Shown here in pieces: positions 21,033 through 33,800 of a stretch of DNA of 64,000 nt. The notes beneath the pieces were generated by a model. The model ran no database searches and was not told where the DNA came from. It saw nothing but the letters and a program-made list of their open reading frames with translations. The DNA is taken from NCBI GenBank assembly GCA_023376005.1, contig CM042157.1, positions 65,870,036 through 65,934,035 of the forward strand, in the 5' to 3' direction. The first letter of the stretch is position 1. Each line of letters opens with the position of its first letter. The translations under genes and the position numbers were made by a program. The DNA comes from Doryteuthis pealeii. Taxonomy: Eukaryota; Mollusca; Cephalopoda; Myopsida; Loliginidae.

Positions 21033-22085
21033 CCATGCACAAGGCTCTCCACCCTAGAGATGATAGAGATAGATTATATGTGTTAAGAAAGGAAGGGGGA
21101 AGAAGTCTTGCCAACATAGAGGAATGCGTAGAAACCACAATCCAACAACTTGAAGATTACACAAGAAAGAGCAAAGACAAACTACTTATGGCAGCCAACA
21201 ATAGTAGAAGTGACAGATGGACAAACAGAAAAACAACAAAGACTAGAAAACAAAAATGGGAAGAAAAACAATTATATGGACACCTCAAATGACAAATAGA
21301 AGAGGTTGCACATGAAAAGACTTGGACATGTTTAAGAAAGGGAAACCTCAAAAGAGAAACTGAATCACTAATAATTGCTGCACAAAATAATGCCATAAGG
21401 ACAAACTATATCAAAGCGAAAATTGATAAGACCCAATAAAATAGTAAATGTAGACTTTGCGGTAATAGAGATGAGACTGTAAACCATATACTCTGCGAAT
21501 GTAGCAAACTAGCACAACGAGAATACAAAACTAGACACGACTGGGTTGGGAAGGTGATCCACTGGGAATTATGCAAAAAATTAAATTTTGACCATACAAC
21601 AAAATGATATATGCATAAACCAGAATCTGTTCTTGAGAACGAAATGCATAAAATTCTCTGGGACTTTGAAATAAAAACGGATCACCTTATCCCAGCAAGA
21701 AGACTAGACCTAGTGTTGATTAACAAAAAAGAAAGAACTTGTCAACTGGTGGATTTTGCAGTGCCAGCAGATCACAGGGTGAAGCTAAAGGAAAATGAAA
21801 AAATGGACAAATATCTGGACCTTGCCAGAGAACTGAAAAAGTTATGGAATATGAAAGTGAAAGTGATACCAATTGTAGTTGGTGCACTTGGAACAGTCCC
21901 AAAAGGATTAGAAAAAGGGTTTGGAAAGTTTGGAAATCAGAGGAAGGATTGAAACCATTCAGAACACTGCACTGCTGCAATCTGCCAGAATACTCAGAAA
22001 AGCTCTGAAAACCTGAGGAGACTTGCTGTCACTCAGATTCCAGTGAAAGACCATCAGCTAATGCTGATGTGAAAACTCAAAAGGA
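21031..22085 (+). pseudogene. R4/Dong-like non-LTR retrotransposon C-terminal region
   Basis: One frame runs from 21029 to 21952 with only three nonsense codons (21290, ~21437, ~21606), two of which look like TGG to TGA changes, and a late 1-nt frameshift near 21930. After a linker there is a CCHC knuckle (C-X2-C-X8-H-X4-C: CRLCGNRDETVNHILCEC). A restriction-like endonuclease core follows (RRLDLVLINKKERTCQLVDF; the usual RRPD has become RRLD, with Asp 15 residues later). This order, RT C-end, CCHC, PD-D/E-X-K endonuclease, typifies R2/R4-group elements. Both flanks are (TAA)n, the target favoured by Dong. The 5' RT domain is absent. Confidence 0.8.
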
Positions 22086-22266
22086 GCAAATAATAATAAT
22101 GATAATAATGATAATGATAATAATAAAGTATAATAATAATAAATAATGATAAAATAATAATAATAAAGTATAATAATAAATAATAATAATAATAATAATA
22201 AAGTATAATAATAAATAATAATAATAAATAATAATATAATAATAATAAAATAAAAATAATAATATA

Positions 22267-22301
<35 letters not shown>

Positions 22302-22312
22302 TTAATAAATAA
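22085..22312. repeat. (TAA)n microsatellite, right of the R4/Dong-like element
   Basis: 230 bp of interrupted AAT/TAATA repeats. Composition explains the Ile/Tyr-rich minus frame here. Confidence 0.95.
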
Positions 22313-22387
22313 TGTATTACTCACAGGATGGCTTTAGTATTCTTGTGGGGAGGGGGGGAGTACTCTTATAAGAGGTTCACAGAGTAT

Positions 22388-22500
22388 GAACTCTGGTTCT
22401 TATAAAGCATTAGGTTACTTAAAGGATAAGTACCCCAACACGGAATACTTCAGTAGGACAACTACAAACGCGTTAGTTACATTTATACAACATTTATTTA
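22388..22500. repeat. Dispersed repeat 'gttcttataa', diverged copy
   Basis: 'ctggttcttataaagcatta' and 'acatttatacaacatttatt' parallel 2851-3052. Weakly supported. Confidence 0.4.
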
Positions 22501-22591
22501 AACAAAATAAAATAGAAATTAGAAGGCTATTGACAATGCAATGGAAAAACAATAGGTGATGAAATTGATGTTTATTTACCTGTTTCCTAAA

Positions 22592-22617
22592 TTTTCGGGA
22601 TAAAATCCCATCTTCAG
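22592..22617 (-). other. CTGAAGA-hairpin-GAAA motif
   Basis: Minus strand reads CTGAAGA, T, then GGGAT/ATCCC as a perfect hairpin, then GAAAA. Similar arrangements are at 5612-5644 (minus), 5937-5970 and 6285-6317. See findings. Confidence 0.5.
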
Positions 22618-23534
22618 AGGTTTCGGAGTTACGTGTTTTTTTTTTTAATGCATTTCTCCAGGCTATACAATGTCACAAGTGTCCAAACATATTGTAGAAG
22701 GTAAGAGAGACAGAATAGTTGGAAACCACTTACTGTATGTGAGGTCTGTACCATATGGTATGCACCATGTGCGTGCTGGGGAGAGGTGACCAGCACGTCC
22801 GTACTTGTCCAGTAGCTTCGGCCAAAGAGGGTGATCTTCATGGGTTCCTGTGTCACGTGACCCAAAAAAGGAACTCCTGATGCAGGAGATTACTCAAACC
22901 CTGTGACAAGGGAGACTACTCCATATAGTCCCTTACACTCTAAAGCAAATTTTAATGTGTATTCTTGTGATATGTCCACAAACAAGGGACAGCTGGCAAG
23001 TGAGAACAGAAGACAAAATATAAAATGCAATGCTAAATCCAATAACATTCCTGAAGAGAAAAATGTAACAGGATTGTGCAAGCCCACTTCTTAGAAGAGA
23101 GCATGTTTATTATTGTACAGACCCGAAAGTCTAGAAACAGAAAGTTGGAGTTTGTGGAAACAAACACTGATGTTCCCTACTGGCACAAAGAAGGTGAGGA
23201 AATTTAGAGGAGAGAAAAAAACAATGCAATGGGAGAAATGTTTTTTCAGCTTGTCTCATGATAAATTTATATATATATATGTTGAAATGAAAAATAAAGG
23301 AAAGAAAATGCTGAATGAATAAAATAGATTTTATTTTATTTCATTTTATTTTACTGACACATGTTTCGGCTAGGAGTTTATCCATGTACATATGTACTCA
23401 ATCTATTATTATTTTAAATACCAAATAAAATAACAATAATAGAAAACCACAAAAGATTTTTAGTATTAAAAAAAATAACAGCGTTCGTCAGAGTAAATTC
23501 TTTGGTGTTTATTATATATATATATATTATATAT

Positions 23535-24160
23535 ACTAGCAAATATATGCACCCTCCGGGTGCAAGTATTTAAGTTTAATGTAATAAAATATTATATTAA
23601 ATTAGAAAGGCTAATGAAACTAAATAAGAATGCAGATAAAAAGATTTGAAACAGAGGGAGTATAATAAAAAATAGAACAACTGAAACTTACTCTTCCATC
23701 ACTCTCATCTTTCATTGTTATTTTTTCTAATTTAAGTATTTAGTTAAAAGAGGAAGTAAAGAATAAAATGACAGTTATTTTTCTTGTTAATGGATTTCAT
23801 TTAAGATTCATTGAAGAGATTTTTGATTATATTCATTAAAATAAAATCAAACAGTTAGAAATCAATAATACTAAGCACATATCTAATAAAATCACATTTT
23901 TAATATTAATATTCAAATTAGCCTTTCCGTTCACACTGTAAACCACTATTTAGTTTTATATATAAATATAATTGCATGTTGTCAGTATGTAGACATGGTT
24001 AACAGTAATAATAATGTAAAACAATTTTATTAATAATTGAGGTTTAAATAAAAATACAATCATGGAAAATGTGATGTCAATAACTAAGGGAATAGTGATA
24101 TGAGTAGTAATATAGTTTCGGTTACAGACAGAAAAGCACACAATCTCCATTATAATAAGA
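23535..24160. mobile_element. FB element, one arm plus centre
   Basis: Starts 'actagcaaatatatgcaccc' and ends near 'acacaatctccattataata'. The opposite arm is missing. Preceded by (TA)n. Confidence 0.8.
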
Positions 24161-24220
24161 TTTGGTAAAGAAAAAGGCTTAAAAATTGGCCATTTTGCAG
24201 TTATAACAGGTTGCGGTTAT

Positions 24221-24318
24221 ATGCTACTCAATGCTGAGTTGGCGAGGGCAAGTATCAAACCAGGAACTTTGTGCTTCCTAGTCGGAATCTCTATCGACTG
24301 AGCTAAACCAGCCTGGTC
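24221..24318 (-). mobile_element. SINE-A, tRNA-related part only
   Basis: Reverse complement of box A/box B region ('cgactgagctaaaccagcc' end, 'gagttggcgagggc'). The body is absent. Confidence 0.75.
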
Positions 24319-24416
24319 AGTCAAGTGTAAAAAAAACAAAATGCACAGAGATACATCAATATAAAACAGAAAGAGTAAAAATAGCTCAACCCTGAAAATT
24401 TGTGCTTTTTCTTTTG

Positions 24417-24889
24417 GGTACTAATGCAGAATAGGGCACAAGAGATATTATCATTAAATTACATACACATATATAAAGGGCCGGGTTAGCTCAGTCGGTA
24501 GAGCATTCGGCTAGAAACCACAAGGTTCCTAGTTCGATACCGACCCTCACCAACTCAGCGTATAAGTAGCACAGGGATCTGTGCGGTAAAGTAAGGAGCT
24601 GATGGTAGGTGTTGCGATCCACTTCAGACACTAAAAAAAAATCTCCTTGGTCTAGCACTAGTGAAAAGGGGATAGACTCCCTCACTGATTGGCTGATACC
24701 AATTTTAGGCGACCTCGATGACTTACATATATATTACATTTCATGTAGATACCCAAAACCTTTGAGAAATTAGTGTTAGGGTTATGATTAGGGTTAGGCT
24801 ACTTTGGGAATTTCCATAATCTAATGCTATTTATACATAAAATACGATTCTAATCATATTATCTCTTGCGCGCTATTCTGCTTTATACC
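24417..24889. mobile_element. M2 element split by a SINE-A insertion
   Basis: Left end 'ggtactaatgcagaatagg', right end 'gctattctgctttatacc'. The core is TTAGGG-like ('gttagggttatgattagggt'). The element is interrupted at 24476-24724 by SINE-A. Confidence 0.8.
24478..24724 (+). mobile_element. SINE-A copy nested in M2, with TSD
   Basis: Full-length SINE-A. 'acatatata' occurs on both sides (24467-24475 and 24725-24733), consistent with a short target duplication, although local TA-richness weakens this. Confidence 0.85.
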
Positions 24890-25224
24890 TTCTTTTGTTT
24901 AGGTATGGCCACAATTTCACATGTTTTTTAACTTCCCCAAGAATTAAAATTCAACAAAACTCAGAAAAAAATGAATCACACATAACGTAATTTTTGTTGT
25001 ATTATGAAGACGAAAGATTATTTTTTTAAATCAAATGTAAAAATCATTTTTAAACAGGAGAAATTTATAAATTCAAATCTGTATCTGTCAGAATGGCGCA
25101 TTTTGTACGTTTTTTCTCTCTTGAAGATGTGCTCCAATGAAATATATCACATTAATGTGCTCCAATGAAATTATGGTGGTTTTATATGTATATATTCAAT
25201 ATATAGTTATAAGATTGAACATGT

Positions 25225-26345
25225 AAGAAAAGATGACAAATATTCAATGAAATAATAAATAAACCTTGTGTTCAAAACAATAAAAGTTACAAGAGTAATA
25301 TTAATTCAAAGTTCATGTATATACATCAATAGAAGATGAAGTAGTAAGAATGTTCAGATGTAGAGAAAGAAAGGGTTACTTATAGTCCTTTTCCGCCCTG
25401 TCGGCTGGGGCGTTAGAATGCACCAACTGCACCTCTGCAGAGGGGTAAGACTCCCCCAATGGGGCCACCTGTTGGCCGTGGGTGGCAACCCATGATGCTT
25501 AAGGATAGAGCCCAGGTGGATGAGCAATTCATGACATGCAATACTCCACTTTGGCCCTATCTTGGACTAGACGGGCGGTCGGAGAGGCCCCCTCCGATCA
25601 ATCGGCTGGTCACGTCAAGCCCTAGCACCTATATGATTTTCCCAACCCTATTGCCCTTATGGCAAGCCCCAACCCCTTATCATATGGGTGCTAGAAGGCG
25701 GTGGCTGTGGGTCTACATGTCCTGGGAATGACGTTAAACTCTATCTGATGGTGAGGTTACAGTTTTGGAGGTTTGGGGAATGTGGAGCACCCCATTCATC
25801 TCCATTGCTCCCTGGTCCACTCTGACCCGGAGTGGTAGTACCTGTTAGGGTCCCATCTATGGGTTAAATAGAAAAATGTATTTATAAAAAATTGTATTAT
25901 CCATTAAGAATTGATTTATTTCAAAACTTTATCGGCATTAAATGACCCACTGGGGTTGATATGCCGTAAAACAAAACAAACCAATTATAGTCCTTTTAAA
26001 GGTAAAAAGTGTAGTCCTCAACGTCAGCAGTGAAATGGATTTTATATAGACAGAAAGGATACATCTTCATTTAAGGATGGTCTGTTTGTTAGCAGCAGGC
26101 AAATATCTTCAAAGCAACTGACGTGGAGTAGTAAGGCAGATGTTTTGATCTGCTTTTTTAATCAAAAGCAACTCTATTTATATAATCCAGATAGGCTCCA
26201 AATTTGGCCTTTTTTAAAACTTCTTATTTAGGTGCGAAGGCCTCTGATAGGTCAAAAATATTATTTTTACTTTATACTTGCACTGATCCCATGTGCAAAT
26301 GCCTATTTTCATCATTGTTATTTTTGCCTTTGGTGAGTAAACTTC
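25225..26345. repeat. L repeat, interrupted by family D
   Basis: 'caaagttcatgtatatac' and 'gagaaagaaagggttac' on the left; 'gtgcgaaggcctctgatagg' and 'gatcccatgtgcaaatgc' on the right. Removing the family D insertion and one target copy restores the order seen at 19430-20015. Confidence 0.6.
25393..25984 (+). mobile_element. Family D retroposon, full length, with 13-bp TSD
   Basis: 592 bp from 'ccgccctgtcggctgggg' to 'gatatgccgtaaaacaaaac'. The perfect 13-bp direct repeat 'ttatagtcctttt' is at 25380-25392 and 25985-25997. Very similar to 60732-61328, indicating recent activity. A ~90-codon frame is shared by the two copies, but it has no recognisable domain. No clear tRNA-type box A/B was found, so the 5' promoter is unknown. 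Confidence 0.88.
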
Positions 26346-26419
26346 TGGTTTCAATTATTATTCATATCACTGCAAAATATATCACATTAATATGTGATAT
26401 ATTTCATTGTTATAACTAA

Positions 26420-27980
26420 AAAGATTTATGGAAAAAAATCGTATATGTGAGTTTAGATTTTGTTTTAGGAAAAAATTTGAATAAGGGACAATTTACAATT
26501 GAAATCTTTTTATAAAAGTTTAAAGAAAATGTGGGGAGGGGGGGGTAATGTCATACCAAAATTTTGGACATACCTACTTTTGTTCAATGTGCAAATAATG
26601 AACTCATGATTAGATAAAATTAGGGAGTGCCAAAAATGATGTAAAATCCATGTTTTACAAAATAAATTTAACCCTGATTGAAAAAAAATTGACAAAAAAT
26701 CAGTGAATTATCCAATTTTAATGAAATTTTCAGTACTGATTTATCAATGAATGAATTTTATAACGCATTGGTTATTTTATTTCAAAACTTTTAGATTTTT
26801 TCAGGTCACTTAATCCCCCCCCTATTTTTTTGGCGCAAAATATCGGTATAAATATCGGTATGAATTTAAACAAAATATCGGTATAAATTTTAAACTAATT
26901 ACAGTGTAAATAAAAAGACAAAAGGTGTGAACTCGATGAAAAAAAATTTTTAAGGGAGCTATTCTGGCAGAAAATAAGTACCAAAAATCAGAAAATTAAA
27001 TGTAAAAAAAAAATTTCTTTAAATTTTTTTGAGATTTTTTTTTTACTCTGTTGTTTTTATATATGATTAACTTCTAGAATATCAGTGACAAAAAATTATA
27101 CATCGATATTTGTTCTATCTGAAAGGGTGGGGGCCTAACTTTTCAATTAAGTTTTCTCCAAAGATTATTAGATAACAATACTAAAGTAGACTCTTTATTA
27201 AATAAAGATTTGTTTTTAGAATCTAAAAAAAGGAACTTTGAAACTTAAAATTAGGCAATTCATATTTTAAATGAATTTCATCTATTAATTAGTTTTATAA
27301 ATGTTTCTGTTATGGTAGGCATAAATGGTAATATCTATTTTCAAGAATTTTGATTTATTTCCATTGAATCAATTTGATTGAAACAATTCAGTAATTAAGA
27401 AAAAAAAAGAATTCATTGATTAATAAGTAAACACAGAAAATTTTATTAAAATCAGATAATTCCCTGATTTTTGATAATTGTTTTTCATCAAATATGACCT
27501 CCCATACAGGGGGAGGTCACATGATATTTTCTCTTGGTCATTTTTTTTTTTTGTAAACAAATGCGCAATAATTTTTTTAGAGCGTCTTTTTTTTTCTGCG
27601 TGTTTAGATAAAAAAGAAAAAGATATTTCATTTAAAAGTTATTAATTAATTCTTCTGTAATTAAGTGTATTTATTGTTTCTGTTATTGATTTCTAAGAAG
27701 AAACTATTATAAACCTTAAAATACTAAATAATAATATCCAGAAATACAATAAAAAAATGTTTTCAATATATTTGAGCAAATTTGACTGAAAATAATAGTT
27801 TAAAATGTATTAAAAATAAATTACATGTGTAATATTATTATTTTTTTTTTTTTACTGATGCTCATTATGTTACTGCTTTTCGACTTAGACAAAAATTGGC
27901 ATTAGATAATCGATTTAATTAATTTTAATTCGTTTTTAAAATGAAAATGAAACAACATTTTGGCAATATCTAGATAAAAT
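26420..27980. repeat. K: long AT-rich non-coding repeat
   Basis: Parts recur elsewhere: 27800-27975 is like 50043-50225 ('aaataaattacatgtgtaat', 'tactgatgctcattat'); 27090-27230 is like the reverse of 54905-55050; and 26690-26760 is like 34400-34465. No coding region, so a decayed large element is inferred. Confidence 0.55.
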
Positions 27981-28084
27981 GGGATTATAGTGGGATGGTA
28001 TTCAAAGCACAGAGGGTAGTCACCAATTTATAATGAGAGAGAGGCGGTTATTAATAAGTATTTCGATAAAGTACTCATCACACT

Positions 28085-28560
28085 ATAATAATATATTAGT
28101 AAATAGCAGAAAAGACAAAGAACTCATACATATAACAAACAAATACGTATTAACACAAAAGTTTACCAAGGTAGTATAGAATACTGGGTAAAGTTCTGTA
28201 AAAGTCCTTTTTTGAATGTTCAAATTGAAATTTTATGTTATTATCTTCATACAACACCAGCACCTGTGCCCCTAGGGGACAGTGGTCGAGTGTCACCGAC
28301 ACACAGCAGCAGCAGTGTACCCTAACATTTGTAGTCACGTGGTGATCTTTATAAAAGCCCATGACATTGATGATTCTTCCTCTTTTTAGTTGTGACCCTT
28401 CTGAGGGTGACTGCTGGCTTCGGCCCACCATACATTTACAAGGTAAGGGCTTTGCTCTCTCTCTTCCTACGAAAACTAGGCATACGGACAGAAAACCCAC
28501 AACAGACTTCATCCATTCCCTCCTTCTCAAGTGAGATTGCTATCTTTTGACACATGAAGG
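28085..28560. repeat. L-related repeat with a 126-codon minus frame
   Basis: 28085-28230 matches 19440-19590. The following 28150-28530 minus frame is uninterrupted but shows no known motif, has no intron evidence and spans the repeat. I treat it as non-genic with modest certainty. 'cttcggcc' here also recurs in several repeats. Confidence 0.45.
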
Positions 28561-29084
28561 CTGATAGCAATTACCTTTAATCACCAGGATAACAACTAAG
28601 GGAGCCGACGAGATAAATGCAACCTCGGACAAGCTTCACCCTTTGATACCAATGCAGTCGAAAGGCTGTTAGCAGGAATAAACTTTTTGCAACCCAAACA
28701 AACCTATAACCAATTAATTACGGCTTACCTCGAACGGTGCTGTAACCAATTACCCAAACTAAACTAAACTAATGACTTGGCTAAGACCTTATGGAGCTGA
28801 GAACTAAACTAATATTAGCAATACCTCATGAACAGGTGCTGTTAACTCTAAAAGAACTCTTACTAAACCTTGGGTTGCTTGTCCGAACTAAACTATGAAT
28901 TTTCTACTCTTTGTTGTATCATTTTAATGTGCATATTTGCATTTCATATCGTTGTTAACTTGTTCCTTGACGTCATAATTCCGCCCTTTCTCTGCTTCCG
29001 TTAAACCCCTTCATTCGTTAACTTCTTTAATTTTTATAATATGTAGAGAAGGAAAGAGTAGTGTGTTTAAAGTCAAATCATCAG

Positions 29085-29760
29085 TCAGGGTATTTAGAGA
29101 GAGAGAAAGATAAGTTAATTCGTACCTTCAGCATGTTATTCAATTATTAGTAGGGGTTGGTTGGTTGGTTGGTTGTTTTTTTACAGTACATCAACCTTTT
29201 TGGGGTCATTTACTGCTGATTCAAGTCATTTTGATGAACAAAGGACTCACATTGCTTATAGTAGTTGCTTAAGTGGTCACCCAATTAAATATTGAACAGG
29301 CTTATTGCTGCTTAACTTTGGTGATCTATCAGGAACCAGTGCTTTCAGCCTGACTTGACCATAATGATATTAGTATAGGATAGGAATGCTTGTTAACTGT
29401 AACTGCCACTAATCTGACCAGTTAATTATATCTTATTTTTATATAGTTATTTTTGGTTTATAAAATTAACTAGAACCACTGTATCTAATTTAGAGTAGTT
29501 TAGTGGGTTTTATTTATTTATTTATTCTGACTTGTTATCCGAAAACCTCCATATTTATAAGATTCTGGTAGGCTCCAAAAAGGGTCTATTTGATAAACTT
29601 CTTTTTTTTTTTGGTGCGAACGTCTCTGATTGGTCGAAAATTTAATATTTCGATTTTTCTTTTGACAGGCTGTGCAATCCGCCTGCGCAGAACATTATAT
29701 TTCGTCATTTAACTTTTATCCTTCGTAGTGATAATTTTCAGTCCACTACAGGATCAACGA
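29085..29760. repeat. L repeat right part with nested H and tail fragments
   Basis: 29095-29145 and 29550-29750 match L ('gagagagaaagataagttaa', 'ggtgcgaacgtctctgattgg'). Between them are a minus family D-like tail (29150-29215) and an H copy (29214-29380). Confidence 0.55.
29214..29380 (+). repeat. H dispersed repeat
   Basis: 'tcaagtcattttgatgaaca' to 'agtgctttcagcctgacttg' matches 63752-63895. Confidence 0.7.
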
Positions 29761-29825
29761 TGTTAACTTATGAAGCCCAGGGCCGAAGGCATCAAACCCT
29801 CCAGTTGAAATTAGTTGTATGTATT

Positions 29826-30050
29826 TACCTAACCCATACAGGATGTGACACAAGGTAAATTTTTAAGCAGAGGTTTGAATTCAGAGTTTTCCTTCTCTAG
29901 ATTGGTTACCATATGAAGGTTAAAGAGCCCAGACTGCCCTACTATTTATGCTACTATTTATATTTAACCTTGTCCAGACAACCAGACTAGGAGAAGGAAA
30001 ACTCTAAATTCAAACCAGCTTTACTCCGTGTCACAATTTGCTTGGGAAGA
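29826..30050. repeat. Inverted pair of SINE-E 3' parts
   Basis: 29826-29950 is the SINE-E 3' half on minus; 29960-30050 is a similar half on plus ('ggagaaggaaaactctaaat'). They form a potential hairpin. Confidence 0.6.
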
Positions 30051-30065
30051 TAACTGTTTATATTT

Positions 30066-30412
30066 ACCAACCCCTCTGCACCAATTGATGTGACACGAAG
30101 TCAATTTTTAAGTGGAGTTTAATGGGTTTGAATTAAGGATTTTCCTTCTCCTAGATTGGTTGCACTACCAATATTAAAGAACCCAGTCTGTCCTACTACT
30201 TAGTACTTTACCTATAGCTGGAAGGAGAACAGCTGGATCCATACCTTTACCGAATGTGAAATGCAAACAGCCTCGTCTAGGGTTTGAACTTGAGTCGCCG
30301 TGTCCATTTCCTACGACGATAACCATTACACATCGGGCGGGTTGTATTCTTAATAATTGACCCCGTGTCGCATCTTGCTGATGGCAGAGGGGTTGAGTAA
30401 ATACAAGCTTTT
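30066..30412 (-). mobile_element. SINE-E copy
   Basis: Minus strand: box A-like 'gatgtgtaatggttatcg', 'aaatggacacggcgactcaa', 'cagactgggttctttaatat' and the 3' part. A further plus-strand tail ('gtgtcgcatcttgctgatgg') follows at 30365-30410. Confidence 0.65.
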
Positions 30413-30734
30413 GCTGTTCATTCAGAGTTGGACAAACGTGTTCTCTTGTCCTTCTTAATTGTGGATTCCACTATCATTAGAAATAATTCACCAACCCACT
30501 GAATTCACCCGGAATTCTAACTGGGTACACCTGCACCGACAGTAAACAAACTTTTGGGGAAATTTTTGTTGCTGTTTTTATTATTATTATTACTTCTTCT
30601 TTTTTTAAGAAAGCAATTTTCAGTTAATTTTTTGAGGCTCTGTTGTACGCTACGTAAAATCCAGGGGAAATAAATATTTCCTTCTCCCCCTTCTCGCCGG
30701 TGTCATATCTTAACACCACCGTAAATTTGTTACC

Positions 30735-30859
30735 ATGGCTCAAAAGAAAGATTGGTGGAAAGATGTAAAAGGTATTTTACTTGATATTACTGGTGTTTTG
30801 TACGAACCAGGAGGACATGATGGCAAAGTTATTGAGGGCTCTGTCGATGCAGTTCAACG
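30735..30859 (+). CDS. LHPP: LHPP exon 1 (start, HAD motif I)
   Basis: MAQKKDWWKDVKGILLDITG VLYEPGGHDGKVIEGSVDAV Q and the first two bases of Arg; donor GTAGGA. Confidence 0.92.
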
Positions 30860-33800
30860 GTAGGAAACACTTACAAACTTTTTTTTAAAGAAATCACAAA
30901 AACAAAAAAACTACCTAAAAAAACTGTTTTTACCCCTATTATATTTTTGCTACTAATATTTAAAATCGCATTTTACGTATAAAAACATTACGGAAACTCC
31001 CGAAGTAGGCTAAAAGTTTCAAGGGTTCCGGGTATTTCCGTGAAATCTAATAATAATAAAAATAAAAAAATTAAATGCTTTTTAGACGTAATCTAATGAT
31101 ATCTTTTGCACGCTATTCTGCGTTAATACCATCTTTTTATTTTATTCTGTTGACTGTGATAATTTTTTTTTAAAGCCACATAATGTTTAGTAGTTAAACA
31201 TATAAGACCAATTAATTGTAAAGAAAGACATTTTTAAACAAAAAATAAACGTTTATTTCAGTTATTTAAACCAAAACAGGTGAAAGCTAACATTAACAAA
31301 GGGCCCTACAATTATTCATTTTATTTGACTCCCAAAACGTGACACAAAAATAAAATACTCTACAATAAATAAATAGATAAATAAATAACGAATTTAAAAA
31401 AAAAGGAACAAATACTTTTTAGTGAATGTACCCATCTCCTCAAAAAAAAAAAAATATATATAAAGGAAATTTCCAATCTCAACTACATTTCGACTATTGC
31501 GTGTCACAAACAAAGCAATAAAAACATAATATATCGGCGATTTTTCAAACTATGTTAGTAAATTAAGGGAGGCTACTCTAACTTGCTTACTTTTCTCTAG
31601 TTACCACCAATTTTCCCTGTGAATGTTACTAAATATGGGGGGGGGCATATTTAATACAATGAAACTTACATAAATGTTAATATTATCTTGAAAATCTTTT
31701 GTCCATTCGAAAGAAGAAGCATTAAAAAAACTCCTGATGATTTTTAGAAAAAATTTTCAGCTTACGGATATAATGAAAATTATAAACGAAAAGCAATGTT
31801 TACATTTTTGCACAGTTAAATCAATTGAAATTTAACGTAGCCAAAAACAAGTTATGATTAGAGGCTTTTTAAAAATTCTATGAAAAATCAATTAATGATC
31901 CGATTTTGACGAAAGTTTCCATAATTACTTACCTTTTGATGAAAATATGTCGGAAATAGTTTGTTTTTTTTCTAAAATACATTAGGGGAAATATTTTTAA
32001 CGAGGTCTACCCTATTTTATTTTATGAAATATGAAAAAATGAACCGACAAAAAACGATTTTTACTTTTTTTCTATAAAGATAAGAGTCTAAATAATTATA
32101 TCAGAAGATTTTTATAAGTCTTAATTTTTAGTTAAAAAAAAACAAAACATGAATACAGAATTCTGCTAAAAAATATCAATAAAGAAACTGACCGTGTTGT
32201 AAATAAACGAACTGTTTTACTTATTTTTCACGATAACGATGTATTTTTTCTCTAATCGGATAATCTGATCTTTGTATTAACAGTATTTCTTTGTAACAAC
32301 TCTTTATGTTCGTTACTTCTTTTTGCGAGATTTTTTTAAAGTTTATAAATATTTACGTTTCTTCCTTCAATATGGCCTAAACTGATCACGTGACGTATTT
32401 TGGTGGTACCTACTTTTCCCTCATATTGTTTTCAGCGAATAATAATCATAATGAAATTTATTTAAAAAATTGTCCTTGGATGAAAAAAAAAAAAAAAAAA
32501 AAAAAGAAACTCTGGTAAATGTACCATACACAAGTGATCCTTCTCGAGATTTTTTTTTTTTTTTTTTAAATATTTAGTGTGTGGAAAAGTTTCCAGCGAA
32601 AAGGCGAGTTAGTTATCATCTTCAAAAGATTCCAGTTAAGCTGTCTAATTTTCAAATTTAGAAAACTGGGGGACATTGGCGCACACCATTTTTTTAATTC
32701 ACCATGTTAGAGTAGCCTCCCATTTTATTAACATCTGAAAATTAATCCTGCTATTTTAATTGCAAAATTTTCTTTACTTTTAACCATAAAAAAAAAATAG
32801 GATCAATTTTTTAGGGTTTTTTTTGTTTTGTTTTTTTGTTTTGTTTTTTTTTTTTTTTTTTTTTTTGTTGATTTTCTTTCTTAATTCCACCTTTTCATTT
32901 TATTGACTAAAGTTTATAAAAAAAAAAAAAAAAAGCAGTTGAAAATTTTTTAGTATACCTTAAAATAAAAATATATATATTTACCAACCCCTCCGCATGA
33001 GCAGGATGCGACACAAGGTCAATTTCTTAAGCGGAGTTTAGCAGGTTTGAATTCAGAGTTTTCCTTCTCCTATACCAGTTGCCTAACCAAGGTTAAAGAG
33101 CCCAGTCTGTCCTACTATTTACCCATAGCTGGAGGGAAGAATTGGATTCATACCTTTCCCAAGGGTATTAGCGCTATGTGAAATGCCAACAGCTTCGTCC
33201 AGGAATTGAACTCGCGTTGACGAGTCCATTTCTTACAACTCTAACCATTAGACCACGCGTCTCCATTTAAAATAAAAATATACTCTGTCGGCAGAGTTTA
33301 GAATATACTGACTGTATCAGTAAGTCTCCCCCCCCGCCAAACCCAACCACAAAAGAAATATCCTGTAAATGTACCCTGAGCCCTTTCAAGCAAAAACATT
33401 TTTTAAATATATTAGGGTTAAGGTACCATCTATAGGTTAAATAAATCTTTTTAAAAATGATTTATATTCAATAGGAATACTTGATACGATATAACTATGT
33501 ATAAATTATTTGTACTAGCAAAAAAGAATTGTTTAAAAAAAAACCCTCTGGTCTGTGTAAAAATTACTTTTGCCATGCTTTTTCATAAAGAAATGTAAAC
33601 GAATCTTTGAAATCTTATATTTTTTAAATAATAGACATAAAAAATAGTTTTGCTATCAAAATTAAAATAAATGTTTTCTTTCTAATAAAACCAAGTTGCT
33701 ATCAAAATTGAAATAAATGTTTTCTTTCTAATAAAACCAAGTTTCTAACAGTTAAATTCGGATATCTAAGGTTTTTCTTTTGGAGGGTGTCAAACCATTC

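Noticed and set aside
20893..22324. Ile/Tyr-rich minus-strand proteins
   Set aside because: Translations of (TAA)n microsatellites.
25459..25731. ~90-codon frame conserved between two family D copies (also 60798-61079)
   Set aside because: The copies are nearly identical as DNA, and the older copy (61634-62192) does not keep the frame. No domain.
28150..28530. 126-codon minus frame with a hydrophobic start
   Set aside because: Spans L-repeat sequence, no known motif and no splice or poly(A) context. Left as uncertain repeat-derived sequence.
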